Shown in pieces: positions 19,771 through 30,836 of a DNA stretch of 64,000 nt; within the stretch, counting starts at the first letter, position 1, and each line of letters opens with the position of its first letter. Source of the stretch: Dama dama (Eukaryota > Chordata > Mammalia > Artiodactyla > Cervidae). Where the stretch lies: contig NC_083703.1 of NCBI RefSeq assembly GCF_033118175.1, positions 83,323,501-83,387,500 on the forward strand, read 5' to 3'. The position numbers were made by a program, and so were the translations under genes. Below the pieces are notes generated by a model that was not told where the DNA came from, made no database searches, and was given only the letters and a program-made list of their open reading frames with translations.

Positions 19771-20206
19771 TGCGGGGAGCGGCTTGAAAGAGCTGACTCT
19801 GGGAGCTGCCTTGATTGATTATCAAGGGTCTGCTCGCAGACATAGCTCTCTGTCCCGCCACCTCTCTGGAATTTACTATCCAAGTTAACTCCTAACAGAA
19901 CATTAGTGAGCCTTGAATGCACACAAGGCACAGATAGATAGCTTTGCACGACTGCCCTTAAGATAAGTAGGATGCCTTTGGCGCCATGAGAGAGCTCTGG
20001 TGATTGTTATCTTAAAGATGATGTACATGGGGAAGAATTTTCTTTGGGATGCCTCTCTTCTTGGTTTAGTATATATGTAACCCTGAGAAATAAAGAATCA
20101 TCGTTGACTGCAGCGATCCTCTCGATCCCATCTGTTCTGTCTCTTTATTTCTTAGCCTAAAGGAACGTGTCATGTTGCTCGCTGAAATCTTCCGGCTGGC
20201 CCGGCA
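19771..20206 (+). repeat. 3' LTR of the provirus
   Basis: The same length as the 5' LTR (436 bp) and offset by exactly 5,973 bases with no indels; five substitutions, four of them transitions. AATAAA lies at 20089-20094 and would end the viral transcripts. Confidence 0.95.
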
Positions 20207-20390
20207 CATAAGGATGCAAATGGTTGCTTTAAGGGACCGCCCAGATAATCCGGATAATCTCCCCATCGGAAGATTCTTAACTTAATCACAGCCACAAAGC
20301 CTTTTTTTTTTTTTTTTTTTTTTGCCTTATAAGGTAACAATTACAAGTTCCAAGGACTGGAACATAGCTCTCTTTGGGAGGCCATTGTTC
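20207..20390 (-). repeat. Old MaLR-type LTR remnant flanking the provirus
   Basis: Segments such as 'accgcccagataatccggataatctcc', 'ttcttaacttaatcaca', 'aaggtaacaattacaagttcc' and 'gggaggccattgttcagcc' follow, in antisense, an old mammalian repeat that I take to be an ERVL-MaLR (MLT1-like) LTR. A run of about 20 T interrupts it at 20301-20322. The left flank of the provirus does not look like this repeat. Confidence 0.4.
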
Positions 20391-22011
20391 AGCCTCGCTC
20401 CTGGCCCTAAGGAACGATTTGAGGACAGGACTTGACCCCAGGGCACATGGTAGGGACAGAGGGAGGCGGGTGATTCAGGTTAAGTGGTCATCTCCGGGAG
20501 CCGCTGGGGCTCAGCGCCCCCACCCAGGCCATCCTGTCTGAAGGTGAGGGCCTAGTCACCCACCCACCCTATCAGTCATGAGTTAAGCACTGCTGCCTAG
20601 AGAGGTGATGCCTTGAATCTCCCACCAGTGGCCAGAGAACCCTTCAAAGAAACACAGGGGCTGGCATGGAGCCTCCGGGACAGGAAGCGCCCGGGGCGTG
20701 GGAATGGGGCAGACCCATAGTTCCCCAGTCCCCACCTCAGGGAGCGCACAGCCTGACTGCACAGAGGGTAGAGGTCAAGCCCATGAAACAGACACCCATG
20801 GGGATGAGGATGGGAGAGGAAACTCTCAGGGACCCGTGGGGTGGCGGCAGCAGGGGTAACCCCCGGAGACCATCCGGTGTCAAGGTCAGCCTCTTGGAGA
20901 AATGATACTAACGCTGAGAGTCAAGATGGGATGTCACATGGAGGGAGGGAAGGAGGGCCTGAGGACGGGCCCTTACAGACACCCTGTGGCGGCCGCGAGC
21001 TCAGCACCCGGGGATGAGCAACCGCCCGGAGGGGCCGGGCAGCGGCTGAGCATGGAGTCAAGGGAGGGGCAGCGAGGAACTGGGGGCCTTCTGCAGCCTG
21101 GGGTCCCGACCCCGGCGTTTCCACCTCCTCCATCTCCACGGCCATCTCCCTTCTCAGCAGCTCGCCCCCCACCCCTGACCCCCCACTGCACAGAGGGAAG
21201 GGCAGAGCGAGGGGGCCAAGCTGAGCGTGGCGTGGGCACAGGCTGCAGGCCGCAGGCAGGGCACCCGCCGAGGAGGAGGGGCGGGTAGGCCCCCCACAGC
21301 CCAGGCTCCCCACGTAATCCCCTCCTGGCGCTGCACCGCCTCTTGGTTATTTTTAAAATCTCATTTTCAGAAAGTGGAGAAGAAAACCTCTTTCTTTGGC
21401 CTTTTTCCCCCTTTTTTTCCTGTGAAAGATTAGGAGAGGGGTGTGGAGGGAGGAGGGAGCCTGGAAGAGCGGGAGGCACCTCTGGCAGCGCGCCTGCTTG
21501 GGGGCCAGGGCCTCCGCTGACTGCTGCCCCCACCCATGGTGGCCCTGGAGACACGAGGAGGACCCCTCCTTGGACAGCCAGGTCTCAGCTGCTGCTTTCG
21601 CCCAGCGGCGCATTGTAGGCACCAGCTTTACGCTGGAGCATGGCAGGGTGGGGGTTCCGGGTGTCCACCCTCATGGGGTGCAGGGCCTGTGGGGAGAGAG
21701 GGCCAACAGAGATCCGTCCCCGGGCTGGGAGGCTGGGGGAGGGGCAGGAACTGCCTGGAGGAGGGCCCGGCAGAGGGCAGGGAGGGTTCTAGAGGCGAGA
21801 ACTGCACGCGTGGGCAGAGCCCGGTGAGCCTGGGTGGCTGGCAGGACATGGACTGACCTCAGGGGCCAGGGAGCCCCAGGGCCCATCAGGTGCCCTCACT
21901 GCTCCCCGACAGGACACTCCACAGGGAAGGACTTCTCTGAGCCAGGAAGGCCTGGAGCCTGGGACTGGACTCCCAGCTCTGCTCCTGAGGCTGGGCCGGC
22001 TGTCTGCCAGC
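20391..22011. other. GC-rich intergenic sequence, no gene seen
   Basis: Numerous overlapping open frames on both strands (20902-21554) have no recognisable domain and proline/glycine/alanine-rich composition, typical of GC-rich noncoding DNA. Confidence 0.45.
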
Positions 22012-22204
22012 CTGCTAAGTCACTCCCAGTTCTAACCCTATGGACTGTAAGCCGCCAGGCTCCTCTGTCCATGGGATTCTCCAGGCAAGGAGACCGGCGT
22101 GGGTTGCAATTTCCTCCTCCAGGGGATCTTCCCAACCCAGGAATCGAACCCGCATCTCCTGCATTGCAGGTGGATTCTTTACCACTGAGTCACCTGGGAA
22201 GCCC
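22012..22204 (-). mobile_element. Bov-tA SINE, antisense
   Basis: From 'tatggactgtaagccgcc' through 'atctcctgcattgcaggtgg' to 'cacctgggaagccc' this is a complete antisense Bov-tA, with the tRNA-Glu-like head at the right end. Confidence 0.92.
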
Positions 22205-23110
22205 GTGGGCCTGCTGCACTCAATGTCTTAAATACCTTGGGAGGGTGTCAGGTGGTCTGATGGAGCCACTGTGCTCCTGGGAGCCCATCCTCAGGGGGGA
22301 GAATTTGTCTGCCGGTCACCTCCCGTCAGAACCCCAGCCTGCACCACCCCACCTCCCAGAACTCAGAGTTCCTGTTGAACCAACCTCTGCAGGGAGAATA
22401 AATGCTCTGGGAGCCCAGAGAAGTCAGGAGTGGTGTCTCAGGGGAGGTGACTTGGGCTGGGGTCCCCAAGGGTGAATAAGAGAGTGCGGGATTTTCTTTA
22501 GGAAAGTAGGGGTGTGGAAGGGAGGGAGTGACACCAGGTGAAGACCAGACTCATATACGTGCGGTTATGGCTGCAGGTGCAGGGATGGGCCGTGCAGGGG
22601 GAGAGACCCGGCTCAGCTCTTAATGCAGTGGGGATTTACAGCCAAGGAGCAGGGCGGAGTGGGTGGAGGGGGGTCGGTCAGTGGATGCAAAATAACTAGC
22701 AGGAGGTATCAGGGGTAGGGAGAGTCTAGCTAGATCCACCTACCAGGGTTCTCGCTGGAGGCAGGCCGGGTGCTCATACCTCACCTGGGAGCGAGCAGAG
22801 GATGAGGACCCCGATCATAGGCAGGGGGTGCGGGGCAGGGGACACAGAAGAGGAGCTGTTCTTGCTAGAACTGCACTTTATGAGGAAGAGCAAGGATGGG
22901 CCCAGGATAAGGTTCTGGAGCCCGGCTGAAGTTTGGTCCAGCAAAGACTCTTTGTCAAGGGCATCCCAAGAGGAAGGCATTGCAGAGCCTCAGAGGGCTG
23001 GGGTGGGCATGGAGGCGGGCAGAGAGAAGCGGCCGGGGTAGCAGGGCAGGGGCTGGGTGGCTGGGCCCTGGGTCAGGCCTGTCCTCTTTGGGGCAGTAGC
23101 AGCAGCCCCC
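22205..23110. other. Intergenic sequence, no gene seen
   Basis: GC-rich sequence with no gene, RNA or named repeat that I can support. Confidence 0.45.
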
Positions 23111-23400
23111 TCCCCTAAGGGTCCAGGCTGGAGCCCGCGAGCCGGGGTGTGCCAGGGGCCTGGGCGGTGGGATGCCGAGGCCCCCTCCCCCCGACCTGCC
23201 GTCTGGGCTCCGGAGGGCTGTGGCCCGGGCAAGCCCGGATCTGCGGGAACGCCCCGCCGGCCCGCCCCTCGGGTCCCCCGCCTCGAGTCCTGCCTGAGCC
23301 CGCAGCGCCATCTGCCGGCGGGGCGGGAAGGCTCGGGCGGAACTGACCCGAGGCCCCCGGGGAGGGACGGGTACCTTGCAGAGGCGGGCGCGATGGTCCA
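23110..23400. promoter_or_regulatory. CpG-rich pocket with CTCF-like motif
   Basis: CpG density rises sharply here. On the minus strand 23303-23320 reads CCGGCAGATGGCGCT, close to the CTCF core. There is no recognisable first exon beside it, so it may be an insulator, a distal CpG island or an unannotated promoter. Confidence 0.45.
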
Positions 23401-23424
23401 CAGGCCTCGTGCTCACCCTGGAGC

Positions 23425-23570
23425 GAGCTATGAGGGCCTGGTTTTGAAGCTGGCTCCACCGTTGGCCGCTGTGTGACCTGCAGCCAGTTCCTGACCTTCT
23501 CTGAGCATCATCCCACTCGCAGGGAGGTGAGCACACCAGCCTCCAGGTTACTGTGAAAAGTAGCCATGAG
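23425..23570 (-). mobile_element. MIR SINE fragment, antisense
   Basis: 'gtgtgacctgcagccagttcctgaccttctctgagc' is the antisense MIR core ('tgtgaccttgggcaagtcact...'). Confidence 0.55.
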
Positions 23571-25194
23571 GCTGGGAGCCCACACGCGGCAGAGGTGGTC
23601 CCCCCTGGTGCTGAAGGTGCTCCCCAGTTCCTGAGAGGATCATGGGGGAAGCAGGCAGGCGGCATGACCCAGCCGGGGACCTGCAGCCCTGATATCTCAC
23701 CCTTTTCAAACGTGGTGAAGCGTAGCACGAGATGGACAACGATCAGACCCCAGGTCTCAGTGTCCCCCAGGGCTGACACCTGTCCCCAGAGGAGGCTCAT
23801 CCACTCCCACCCTAACATCCAGCCCCCCTTGGACCCTGCAGGAACAGGAGTGCCCCCTGCCCCAAGCAGCTCATCCATTGTCCATCTGGGGCTTGCTGGA
23901 AAGCTCTTCTGTGGAAAACCTGCCTCCCTGTAATCCAGGTACATTCCAAGAGCCCAGAAGGCCCATGGGGAAGTTCTGGGGCCAGGACCCAGGAACCGAC
24001 CCCCACCCGGGCTCATCCCCTTGGGGGCCAGCCTCTCTCTGTACCCTGCTTTCTCCTCCCTTCTGCCTGGAGCCCTGAGGAGGGGTGGGCAGCTATAGAG
24101 AACCCCAACCCAGTGCTTCCTTCTTAGCCCCAATTCCAAATTCCTAAGGGGAGGAACTGGTTGGCCCACCTTGCCCAGTCAGCCTGGTCGATGTCCAACA
24201 ATGGCTCACCAAAAAGGAAAGAAACCAAAGGCCCCGACTTGCAGCATTGCCCACGACCGTGGTATAAAGGCTCCCACCACAGCTGGTGCCCTGCTGCCCC
24301 TGTGATGGATGGCACACAGAGTCTGACGGAGATGAGCGGTACCATCCCGTATACAGACAGAGACACATAGATAACCTCTAGGACACGGGTGAAAGTACAA
24401 TACAGGCAACAAGCACGAAGTGATGAGCTTGGGGCACTTATTACCTCTGTTTTTATTAGCGTCCCTTCCGTTGTAGGCTTCTGTGGTGGTATTTAACAAG
24501 TAACCCTCAACATTGCTGATCATTTAAGCACTAATCACATAAGTCTGTAGGCCACCAGACAGAGTAGCTATAGGGGGGCACACCCTGGAGGCGTGGGGGC
24601 CCAGCCCTGAGAAGGGTCACTGGCTGGTGACATCTCGACACGCCCTCCGAAGGCAGGTGTCTCCCCCCGGCAGCTGGCAGGCCTGTTCCGAGCCCTCCTT
24701 GGGAGCAGGGCTGGAGGGACAGCGTGAGTCAGCTGCCTGCTTACTGTGTCCAATAGGCCTCTGACCCGGTGCTGCCGCTGGTAAGAAAACAGGCTTGAAG
24801 CCCAGGCTCCTGGAATCCTAGGCTCTGGCCACAGAGTGGCCGGCCCCCCACACCGTGAGTCCAGGGAAGGGAAAGCAGGGGCACCCCCCTCAGCTGGAAG
24901 GGGCTTCCGCTGGTGCTGGGGGGGGGGCGGCGAGAAGGTCCACAGGACGTGCCCTCAGGGGCCACGGCCTCCAGGGAGTGTTGGGGGAGAGGCTGCCGAT
25001 GTGGCTGTCCAGTGGCACCACCTTCCAAGGCTCCCTACTGCCAGCAAAGCCTCTGCTCCCGACTCAGCACCCAAGGCCTTCCCCCTGGGCTCCTCTCTGC
25101 CCCGCGGGGCTCCCGATGTGGACACTGAGTGGAACTGGCCCCTGCAGAGTCCCGCAGGGAGCTGGCCTTCCAGTATCTTCAGTTGTCTCCCCGA
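23571..25194. other. GC-rich intergenic sequence, no gene seen
   Basis: The 404-residue minus-strand frame (22955-24169) spans the CpG pocket and a MIR, which argues that it is fortuitous. No other coding sign. Confidence 0.5.
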
Positions 25195-25310
25195 GGCTAT
25201 GGTGTGGTTGCTGTTGTCCCCATTGTACAGAGGAGAAAACTGAGGCTTGGCACTGGGCTTGGCCAGAGTCACACAACTAGAGGGTGGCAGGGCTGCAGGT
25301 GTATCTGAAC
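25195..25310 (+). mobile_element. MIR SINE fragment
   Basis: 'ttgtacagaggagaaaactgaggc' then 'cagagtcacacaactagagggtgg' is the sense MIR 3' half. Confidence 0.75.
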
Positions 25311-26190
25311 CCGGAGACTGTGTGCTGGCCACACCCTCACATGCATCTGTCAAGACCCTGGGTGGCCCCACACAGCCCAGCGCACAGAGGGTGCTCGGTT
25401 CACACTTACTGACACATGCACTTGTGTGATCAGTGCTCACAGGGCTTGTGTCTGGGGGTGGGGGATGGGGCAGAACGGAGCCTGCGGGTCTGGACCCCTG
25501 CTGTCTGAAGGGCCTGCCCCACATCCTCCCTCTCATCCCTGGCTTGAATGTATCTTCCTGCGTCTGTTCATTCACGGGTTTGTGTCCCACAAGCATCTGT
25601 CGCGCTTTTTGTGGGTGGGGGTGGGGAGGGGCTGCGTCCGACAGAAGGCCAAGGCCTGACCGCCCGAGCAGGGGACGCAGAGCCAGGCTCGGACAGTGGC
25701 AAGGACAGGGGCTTGCCCCGTGGACAGAGGGGCCTGGGAAGGAGCCAGGCTGTCCCCTGCTGCCCACTCCTGCTCTGAGGAACTGCCTGGGTCCAGGGTG
25801 TGAGAGTTCCCTGAACGCACCTTTGCATTATTATTGTGTTCCTGGCAGGTGGATGGCAGGCTTCGGATGCTGAGATCTGGGGCAGCTCGTTGGCTGACCA
25901 GGAGGTCACATCCTGCTGGGGGGCTGCAGGAGGCAGGACTCAGGTGAGCTCCCCTCGGGGGCCCAAGGCTGCTATGTCCGGAACTTTGGAGCCTTGAAGG
26001 ATCTCAGGACTGAGATGTCGCACTCCTTCCCTGGATCCTCCAGAGTCTGTCCTTGCCTGCTGACCTTGGAGGTTCACTTGGGTTTTCTTTGTAATTTCTG
26101 TGAATATATCTGTGTGGCAGGATGGCCTGATTCATTCTGTCTCTAAAAAAAAAAAAAACCCAAAATTCGTGCTAAAATATACATGACAAA

Positions 26191-26410
26191 GGTCTTCCCT
26201 GGTGGCTCAGATGGTAAAGAGTCTGCCTGTCATGCAAGAGACCTGGGTTCGATCCCTGGGTTGGGAAGATCCCCTGGAGAAGGGAATGACAACGCACTCC
26301 AGTATTCTTGCCTGGAGAATCCCATGGACAGAGGAGACTGGCGGGCCACAGTCCATGGGGTCTCAAGAGTTGGACACGACTGAGTGACTAGCGCTTTCAC
26401 TTCACTTCTC
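26191..26410 (+). mobile_element. Bov-tA SINE inserted in L1
   Basis: A full-length Bov-tA with the tRNA-like head at the left, flanked by the duplication ATACATGACA (26179-26188 and 26411-26420). Confidence 0.93.
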
Positions 26411-26736
26411 ATACATGACACAAAACGTGTATGCTTATCATGTTTAAGTGCGCACTTAACACACTCAAACACTAACACCATGAATACAGTATGAGGTGTG
26501 CTCACGCTGCCATGCAGCCCTTGCAACCGTCACCGCCCTCCTCAGAGCTCTTTGCACTTCGGCAAAGTGAAACTCTGTCCCCCTTTACACAGACTCCCCA
26601 GCCTGCTCATGCAGCCTTGCCACCCACCGTTCTACTCTGTCTCTGAATGCGACTGCTCCAGGGATCTCACGGAAGTGGAATCATGCAGTGTCTGTCCTTT
26701 TGTGACTGTCTTATTTCACTTAACATAGTGTCCTCA

Positions 26737-26866
26737 CGGCTTCCCTTGTGGCTCAGCTGGTAAAGAATCCGCCTGCAATGCGGGAGACCTGGGTTTGATC
26801 CCTGAGTTGGGAAGATCCTCTGGAGGAGAAAAAGGCTACCCACTCCAGTATTCTGTCCTGGAGAAT
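26737..26866 (+). mobile_element. Bov-tA SINE, 3'-truncated, inserted in L1
   Basis: The head and the first 130 bases are present; the element ends at GGAGAAT. The target duplication is GTCCTCA (26730-26736 and 26867-26873). Confidence 0.9.
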
Positions 26867-27306
26867 GTCCTCAAGGCTTGTACATATTCTAATAGGTGTC
26901 AGAGCTTCCCTCCATTTCAAGGTTGAGTAATATTCCGTTTTGTTTATCCATCCATCTGTCAGTAGACATGTGGATTGCTTCCATCTTATAATTATCATGA
27001 ATGATGCTTCTATGAATGTGAGTGTACAAATCTCTCTTTAGGACCCTGTTTTCCCTTCTATTAGATATTCACTCAGGAGTGGAATTGCTGAATCGCATGG
27101 TGATTCTGTGCCTAAGTTTTTGAGGAACGTCTGTGCTGTTTTCCACAGTGGCGGCCTGCTTTCATGTTCCCACCAAAGTGAGCAAGGATTCCAATTTCTC
27201 CACATCCTCACCAACACCAGTTGTTTTGTTTTTAGAAAATTTTCTTCATAGCAGCCATTTTGATGGGTGTAAGATAGCATCCCACTGTGGTTTGATTTGC
27301 ATCCCC

Positions 27307-27446
27307 AGAAGATCCCCTGGAGAAGGAAATGGCAACCCACTCCAATATTGCCTGGAGAATCCCATGGACAGAGGAGCCTGGTGGGTTACAGTCCATGGGA
27401 CCGCAAGACTCGGACACAACTGAGCAACTAAACCACGACCACCAGT
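27307..27446 (+). mobile_element. Bov-tA SINE, 5'-truncated, inserted in L1
   Basis: Starts within the element at GAAGATCCCCTGG and runs to the CTGAGCAACTAAA end. A short CCAG is shared by both flanks. Confidence 0.88.
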
Positions 27447-27545
27447 GATTCGTGATGCTGCACATGTTTCCCTGAGCTTATGCCCATTTGCATATCTTCC
27501 TTGGGGAACTGTCTGTTCAAATCCTCTGCCCAGCTTCTAACCGGC

Positions 27546-30406
27546 TATTTGGTTTTGGCTGAGTTGCAGTGGCTGATGGTCTTGGGTCCACCGTGTGAAG
27601 GTCAGCCTGGATGGAATGATGGACAGCAGGTACCACACTCACAGTGAGCTGGGAGTGGGAGGGGTGAATCGGGGGCCATTGTTGATGAAGCTGATGGAGG
27701 GGGAGGTGATGACAGCAGGGTTACAATTGATCAAGAGGCACCCCAATTCTCAGAGCAGAACTGACTCCACCACCCAATTCCTGGTTTCACAGAAGCTTCA
27801 GGGGGGTGTGAGTGTGGGATTAAGGGCCTTGCAGCTGTCCCCAAGGCAGGGGGACAGGGTGGTGAGCAGGGAGGTAGAGAGAGGGGAAATATTTGTTGAG
27901 CGATGGACTTGAAGACCTGATCCCTTTGGCTTGGGAAGAAATTACAGACTATCCTATCAAGTGTCACTACTGACTGAGGCTGGGACCAAATCTGACATTC
28001 ATCCGCCTGCACTTGACATTAAAGAACAATCCGGCAGTGGGATTTGCATAAGTCTCTGGGGGGAGAGGCAGCTGGGGAAAAACCAATAAGACTTGGGAAG
28101 GGAGCTCTGGAGGGTCCCCCACCATCCCCGCAGGACGTCTCCTCCTGCAGGGGTGGCCAAGCTGGAGGCGTCAGGCATCCAGGGAGCCTCTGGAAAGAGC
28201 ACAGTGTGCCCAGGGCTGGGTCCCTGCTGGGGAAGGAGAGTCTCCTGGCTGGCGGAGCCGGGACTGGGCCCCCCATGGTGTCCACACAGCTGGGCGCGGA
28301 GGCCAGGGAGGCCCAGGCCCTGCTCTGGAGTGCTCAGTCCGAGGGCAGGCAGACCCGTGGGCTCCCTGGGACCCGCAGAGGCCGGCCCAGAGCAGGGGCT
28401 GCTGGTATGACGGTGGGACTGGAGCGGCCGGCACCTGCCTCCTGGACCCCTGCTGCCTGTCAGCCCGGGCCCTCTGAATTTGCTATTTCCGATGGTGTGG
28501 GTCTTCCCCCTCCCTCCACGCCCAGGTTGGGGGTGCTCAGAGGCAGGGCCAGGAGCCTCTTCTGTTCCTGCCTGTCCCCAGTATGACAGAGACCCCTGGG
28601 AAGGGAGCAGCTCCTCCCGGCCACACAAACTGGATCCCAGAGGCTCGCCCCTGCCTCATTGTGGACAACCCCCACCTCCACCGGCCGGGCTCCGCGGGCA
28701 GGGCCACGCCATTACACTCTCCCCAGAATCAAAGTCTCGCCAGCACATTTCTCTGGCAGCTCCGAACACAGCAGTGCGACCACTTCATAAAGCAGGAGGC
28801 GCGATGGCCGCTATCGATCAGGGGCCTGTGGGCTGCGCAGGGCAGAAGAAAGTCAATTTTCCCCTTCAGTTCAGCTCAGCAAACATTTATTGAGCGCCTA
28901 CTACAGCCAGGCCTGTGCTGCGCGCAGTGGGCATTGGGCAGGAATCCAAAGCCTTCCTCGCCGCTCTCCACCCACTGTCTGTCCATCCATCCATCTGGGA
29001 AGGCCTCATGGAGCTGGCATCTTGCAGATTTCATCTCCCAAATCCTCCCACCCACCCGCTGGGGCTCAGGGAGCTGGGAGGATCCACCAAGATCAGGCAT
29101 CGAGGAAGACGTGCCCCGAGCATCAGCCAGCAGGGGGACAGTGCTGCTCACAGAGCACCGGGCCCTGCGGGGATGGTCGCCTGGGGCAGGGACATCTGGC
29201 AAGGGGACTGGGACCCAGGGCCCCTGCGTTTTGTGGTCCACGATGCAGGGGGCCTCTGCCCCTCTGGGCCTTGCTCGTCTCAATGATGACCACAGTGGCT
29301 GATGTTTTGGGCACTGAGGGAGCCAGGCTCTGTGTGGCAGGAAGGCCTGCATCTTGGCCCCGTTACTGGTGGGAGGACTGGGCACCCCCAGACCACATGG
29401 CCAGGGAGGTGTGGAAGGAAAGGACTCGTGACTGGGCTCACCCATGGGAGCCGGGTACACAGCAAGTGTCAAACACAAGCTAACGACCACACTGCTCTCT
29501 CCCGGGAGCCCTTTCAGCCCAAGAATAGGACACTGCTCCTCCGTGCCCCTGTCTCCTCACTTGCTAAAGAGCTACTAGGTGGACACTGCCATTGGTGGAG
29601 GTGCCCAGGCCCACCTCTCTCCCGACTCAGGGTATGTGCATTCCCAGGAGCGGGAGGAAGAAGAGCGGCTGGAAGACACTTCCCGGCCTGTGCACACTGG
29701 GGCCACTGGGCTGTGTCCACTGCTGCCGCCACCCCTGTCAACTCAGAAACCACAGTCCGCTGACCTTGGTGGCCCCTGGTGCACCGTGGACTGTGCACGT
29801 GCCTCAACCCACATGGGCGGTCATGGATGGGCCCGTCTCCCCAGGATGGCCCCAAATCCAGACTCCTGGCCGCTGGGGGGCAGGAGGGATGGGAAAGCGG
29901 CAGATGACCACGGGTCTGGGGTCCCCAGCACTCTGCACACTCTACTCGGGGTGAGAAACAGCAGCAGAAGTAAGAAAGGAAGGAGGCAGCCACTCGGCAG
30001 CCGGGATGCAGCTTCCAGCCCGGAGGTGGGGGCCCGAGTCCCGAGGGGAGTGAGTTCCCATCAGCTGGCGTATGGGATGACCGCAGATGGGTTCAGGTTG
30101 ACTGAAGGTGTTGGCGTTTTTCAAGCTCAGGAAGCAGTTGCCTTCTCATCGTGCTGTGTCTGAGACCTGAAGACAAAGAAGCCTCCAATCTCTACACATC
30201 ACCTCCTTCCCAGGAGAAGGCTCCCCCACGCCATTAATAACTTCTGGCGTGCTCGGCCGAGGCCCGTTTGCAGGGCGCGGAGAGGTCTCATCAGCGCCTT
30301 GTGACTATTCACACTCTTGGCGCCCCGGGAAGCTGGGCAGGGGAGACTCCTGACCCCCGTGCGGGTTCCTTCCTGGACGTCGGTCTAGAGGTGTATTGAG
30401 TCCTGC
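27546..30406. other. GC-rich intergenic sequence
   Basis: No gene seen. 'aacatttattgagcgcctactacagccaggcctgtgctg' at about 28880-28920 is MIR-like. Repeat-free 28690-28870 and 30215-30310 are less GC-rich and contain unusual CpG-bearing words (CCGCTATCGATC), which could mark conserved noncoding sequence. Confidence 0.4.
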
Positions 30407-30418
30407 CTGGTGGTCAGA

Positions 30419-30824
30419 AAAGAAAGAAAGCTGAGTGCTGAAGAATTGATGCTTTTGAAATGTGGTGTTGGAGAAGACTCTTGAGAGTTCCTTGGACTGC
30501 AAGGAGATCCAACCAGTCAACCCTAAAGGAAATCAGTCCTGAATATTCATTGGAAGGACTGATGCTGAAGCTGAAACTTCAATCTTTTGTCCACCTGATG
30601 TGAAGAGCTGACTCATTTGAAAAGACTCTGATGCTGGGAAAGATTGAGGGCAGGAGAAGGAGATGACAGAGGATGAGATGGTTGGATGGCATCACCAACT
30701 CAATGGAGATGAGTTTGAGCAAGCTCCAGGAGTTGGTGATAGACAGGGAAGCCTGGCGTGCTGCGGTCCATGGGGTTGCAAAGAGTCAGACACGACTGAG
30801 CCACTGCACTGACTGACTGACTGA
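30419..30824 (+). mobile_element. BovB LINE 3' end, 5'-truncated
   Basis: The sequence from 'aagaaagctgagtgctgaag' to the (CTGA)n tail is the last 400 bases of BovB. A 12-bp target duplication CTGGTGGTCAGA lies at 30407-30418 and 30825-30836. No coding part remains. Confidence 0.93.
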
Positions 30825-30836
30825 CTGGTGGTCAGA

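Larger units (their letters stand above)
13798..20206 (+). mobile_element. Betaretrovirus-like endogenous provirus (ERVK/JSRV group)
   Basis: The element has two 436-bp LTRs, a lysine-tRNA primer site, gag, dUTPase-protease, pol and env in betaretroviral order, and a polypurine tract. Gag carries two CCHC knuckles, the protease is fused to an N-terminal dUTPase, and the envelope resembles the JSRV/ERVK group. It is 6,409 bp long, short for a betaretrovirus, because the middle of pol is missing. Gag has an in-frame stop and a frameshift, pro has one stop, and env is open. The two LTRs differ at five positions (14007, 14151, 14196, 14199, 14221 against 19980, 20124, 20169, 20172, 20194), so the insertion is fairly young. 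The expected six-base target duplication is not present: the flanks are ATGTTA and CATAAG. Confidence 0.95.
26130..27545 (-). mobile_element. Old L1 3' region, antisense, with three SINEs inside
   Basis: Stretches such as 'ggaatcatgcagtgtctgtcc', 'gtggaattgctgaatcgcatgg' and 'tgaggaacgtctgtgctgttttcc' are the antisense of an old L1M-type LINE 3' end. It is broken by three Bov-tA copies at 26191, 26737 and 27307, and the L1 sequence reads on across each of them. Confidence 0.8.

Noticed and set aside
22955..24169. 404-residue open frame on the minus strand
   Set aside because: It spans a CpG-rich pocket and a MIR copy, has no domain, and other frames are equally open. GC-rich DNA has few stop codons by chance.
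28583..29302. 239-residue plus-strand frame and its antisense partner (28876-29490)
   Set aside because: It contains a MIR-like segment and no domain; both strands are open, which points to composition.
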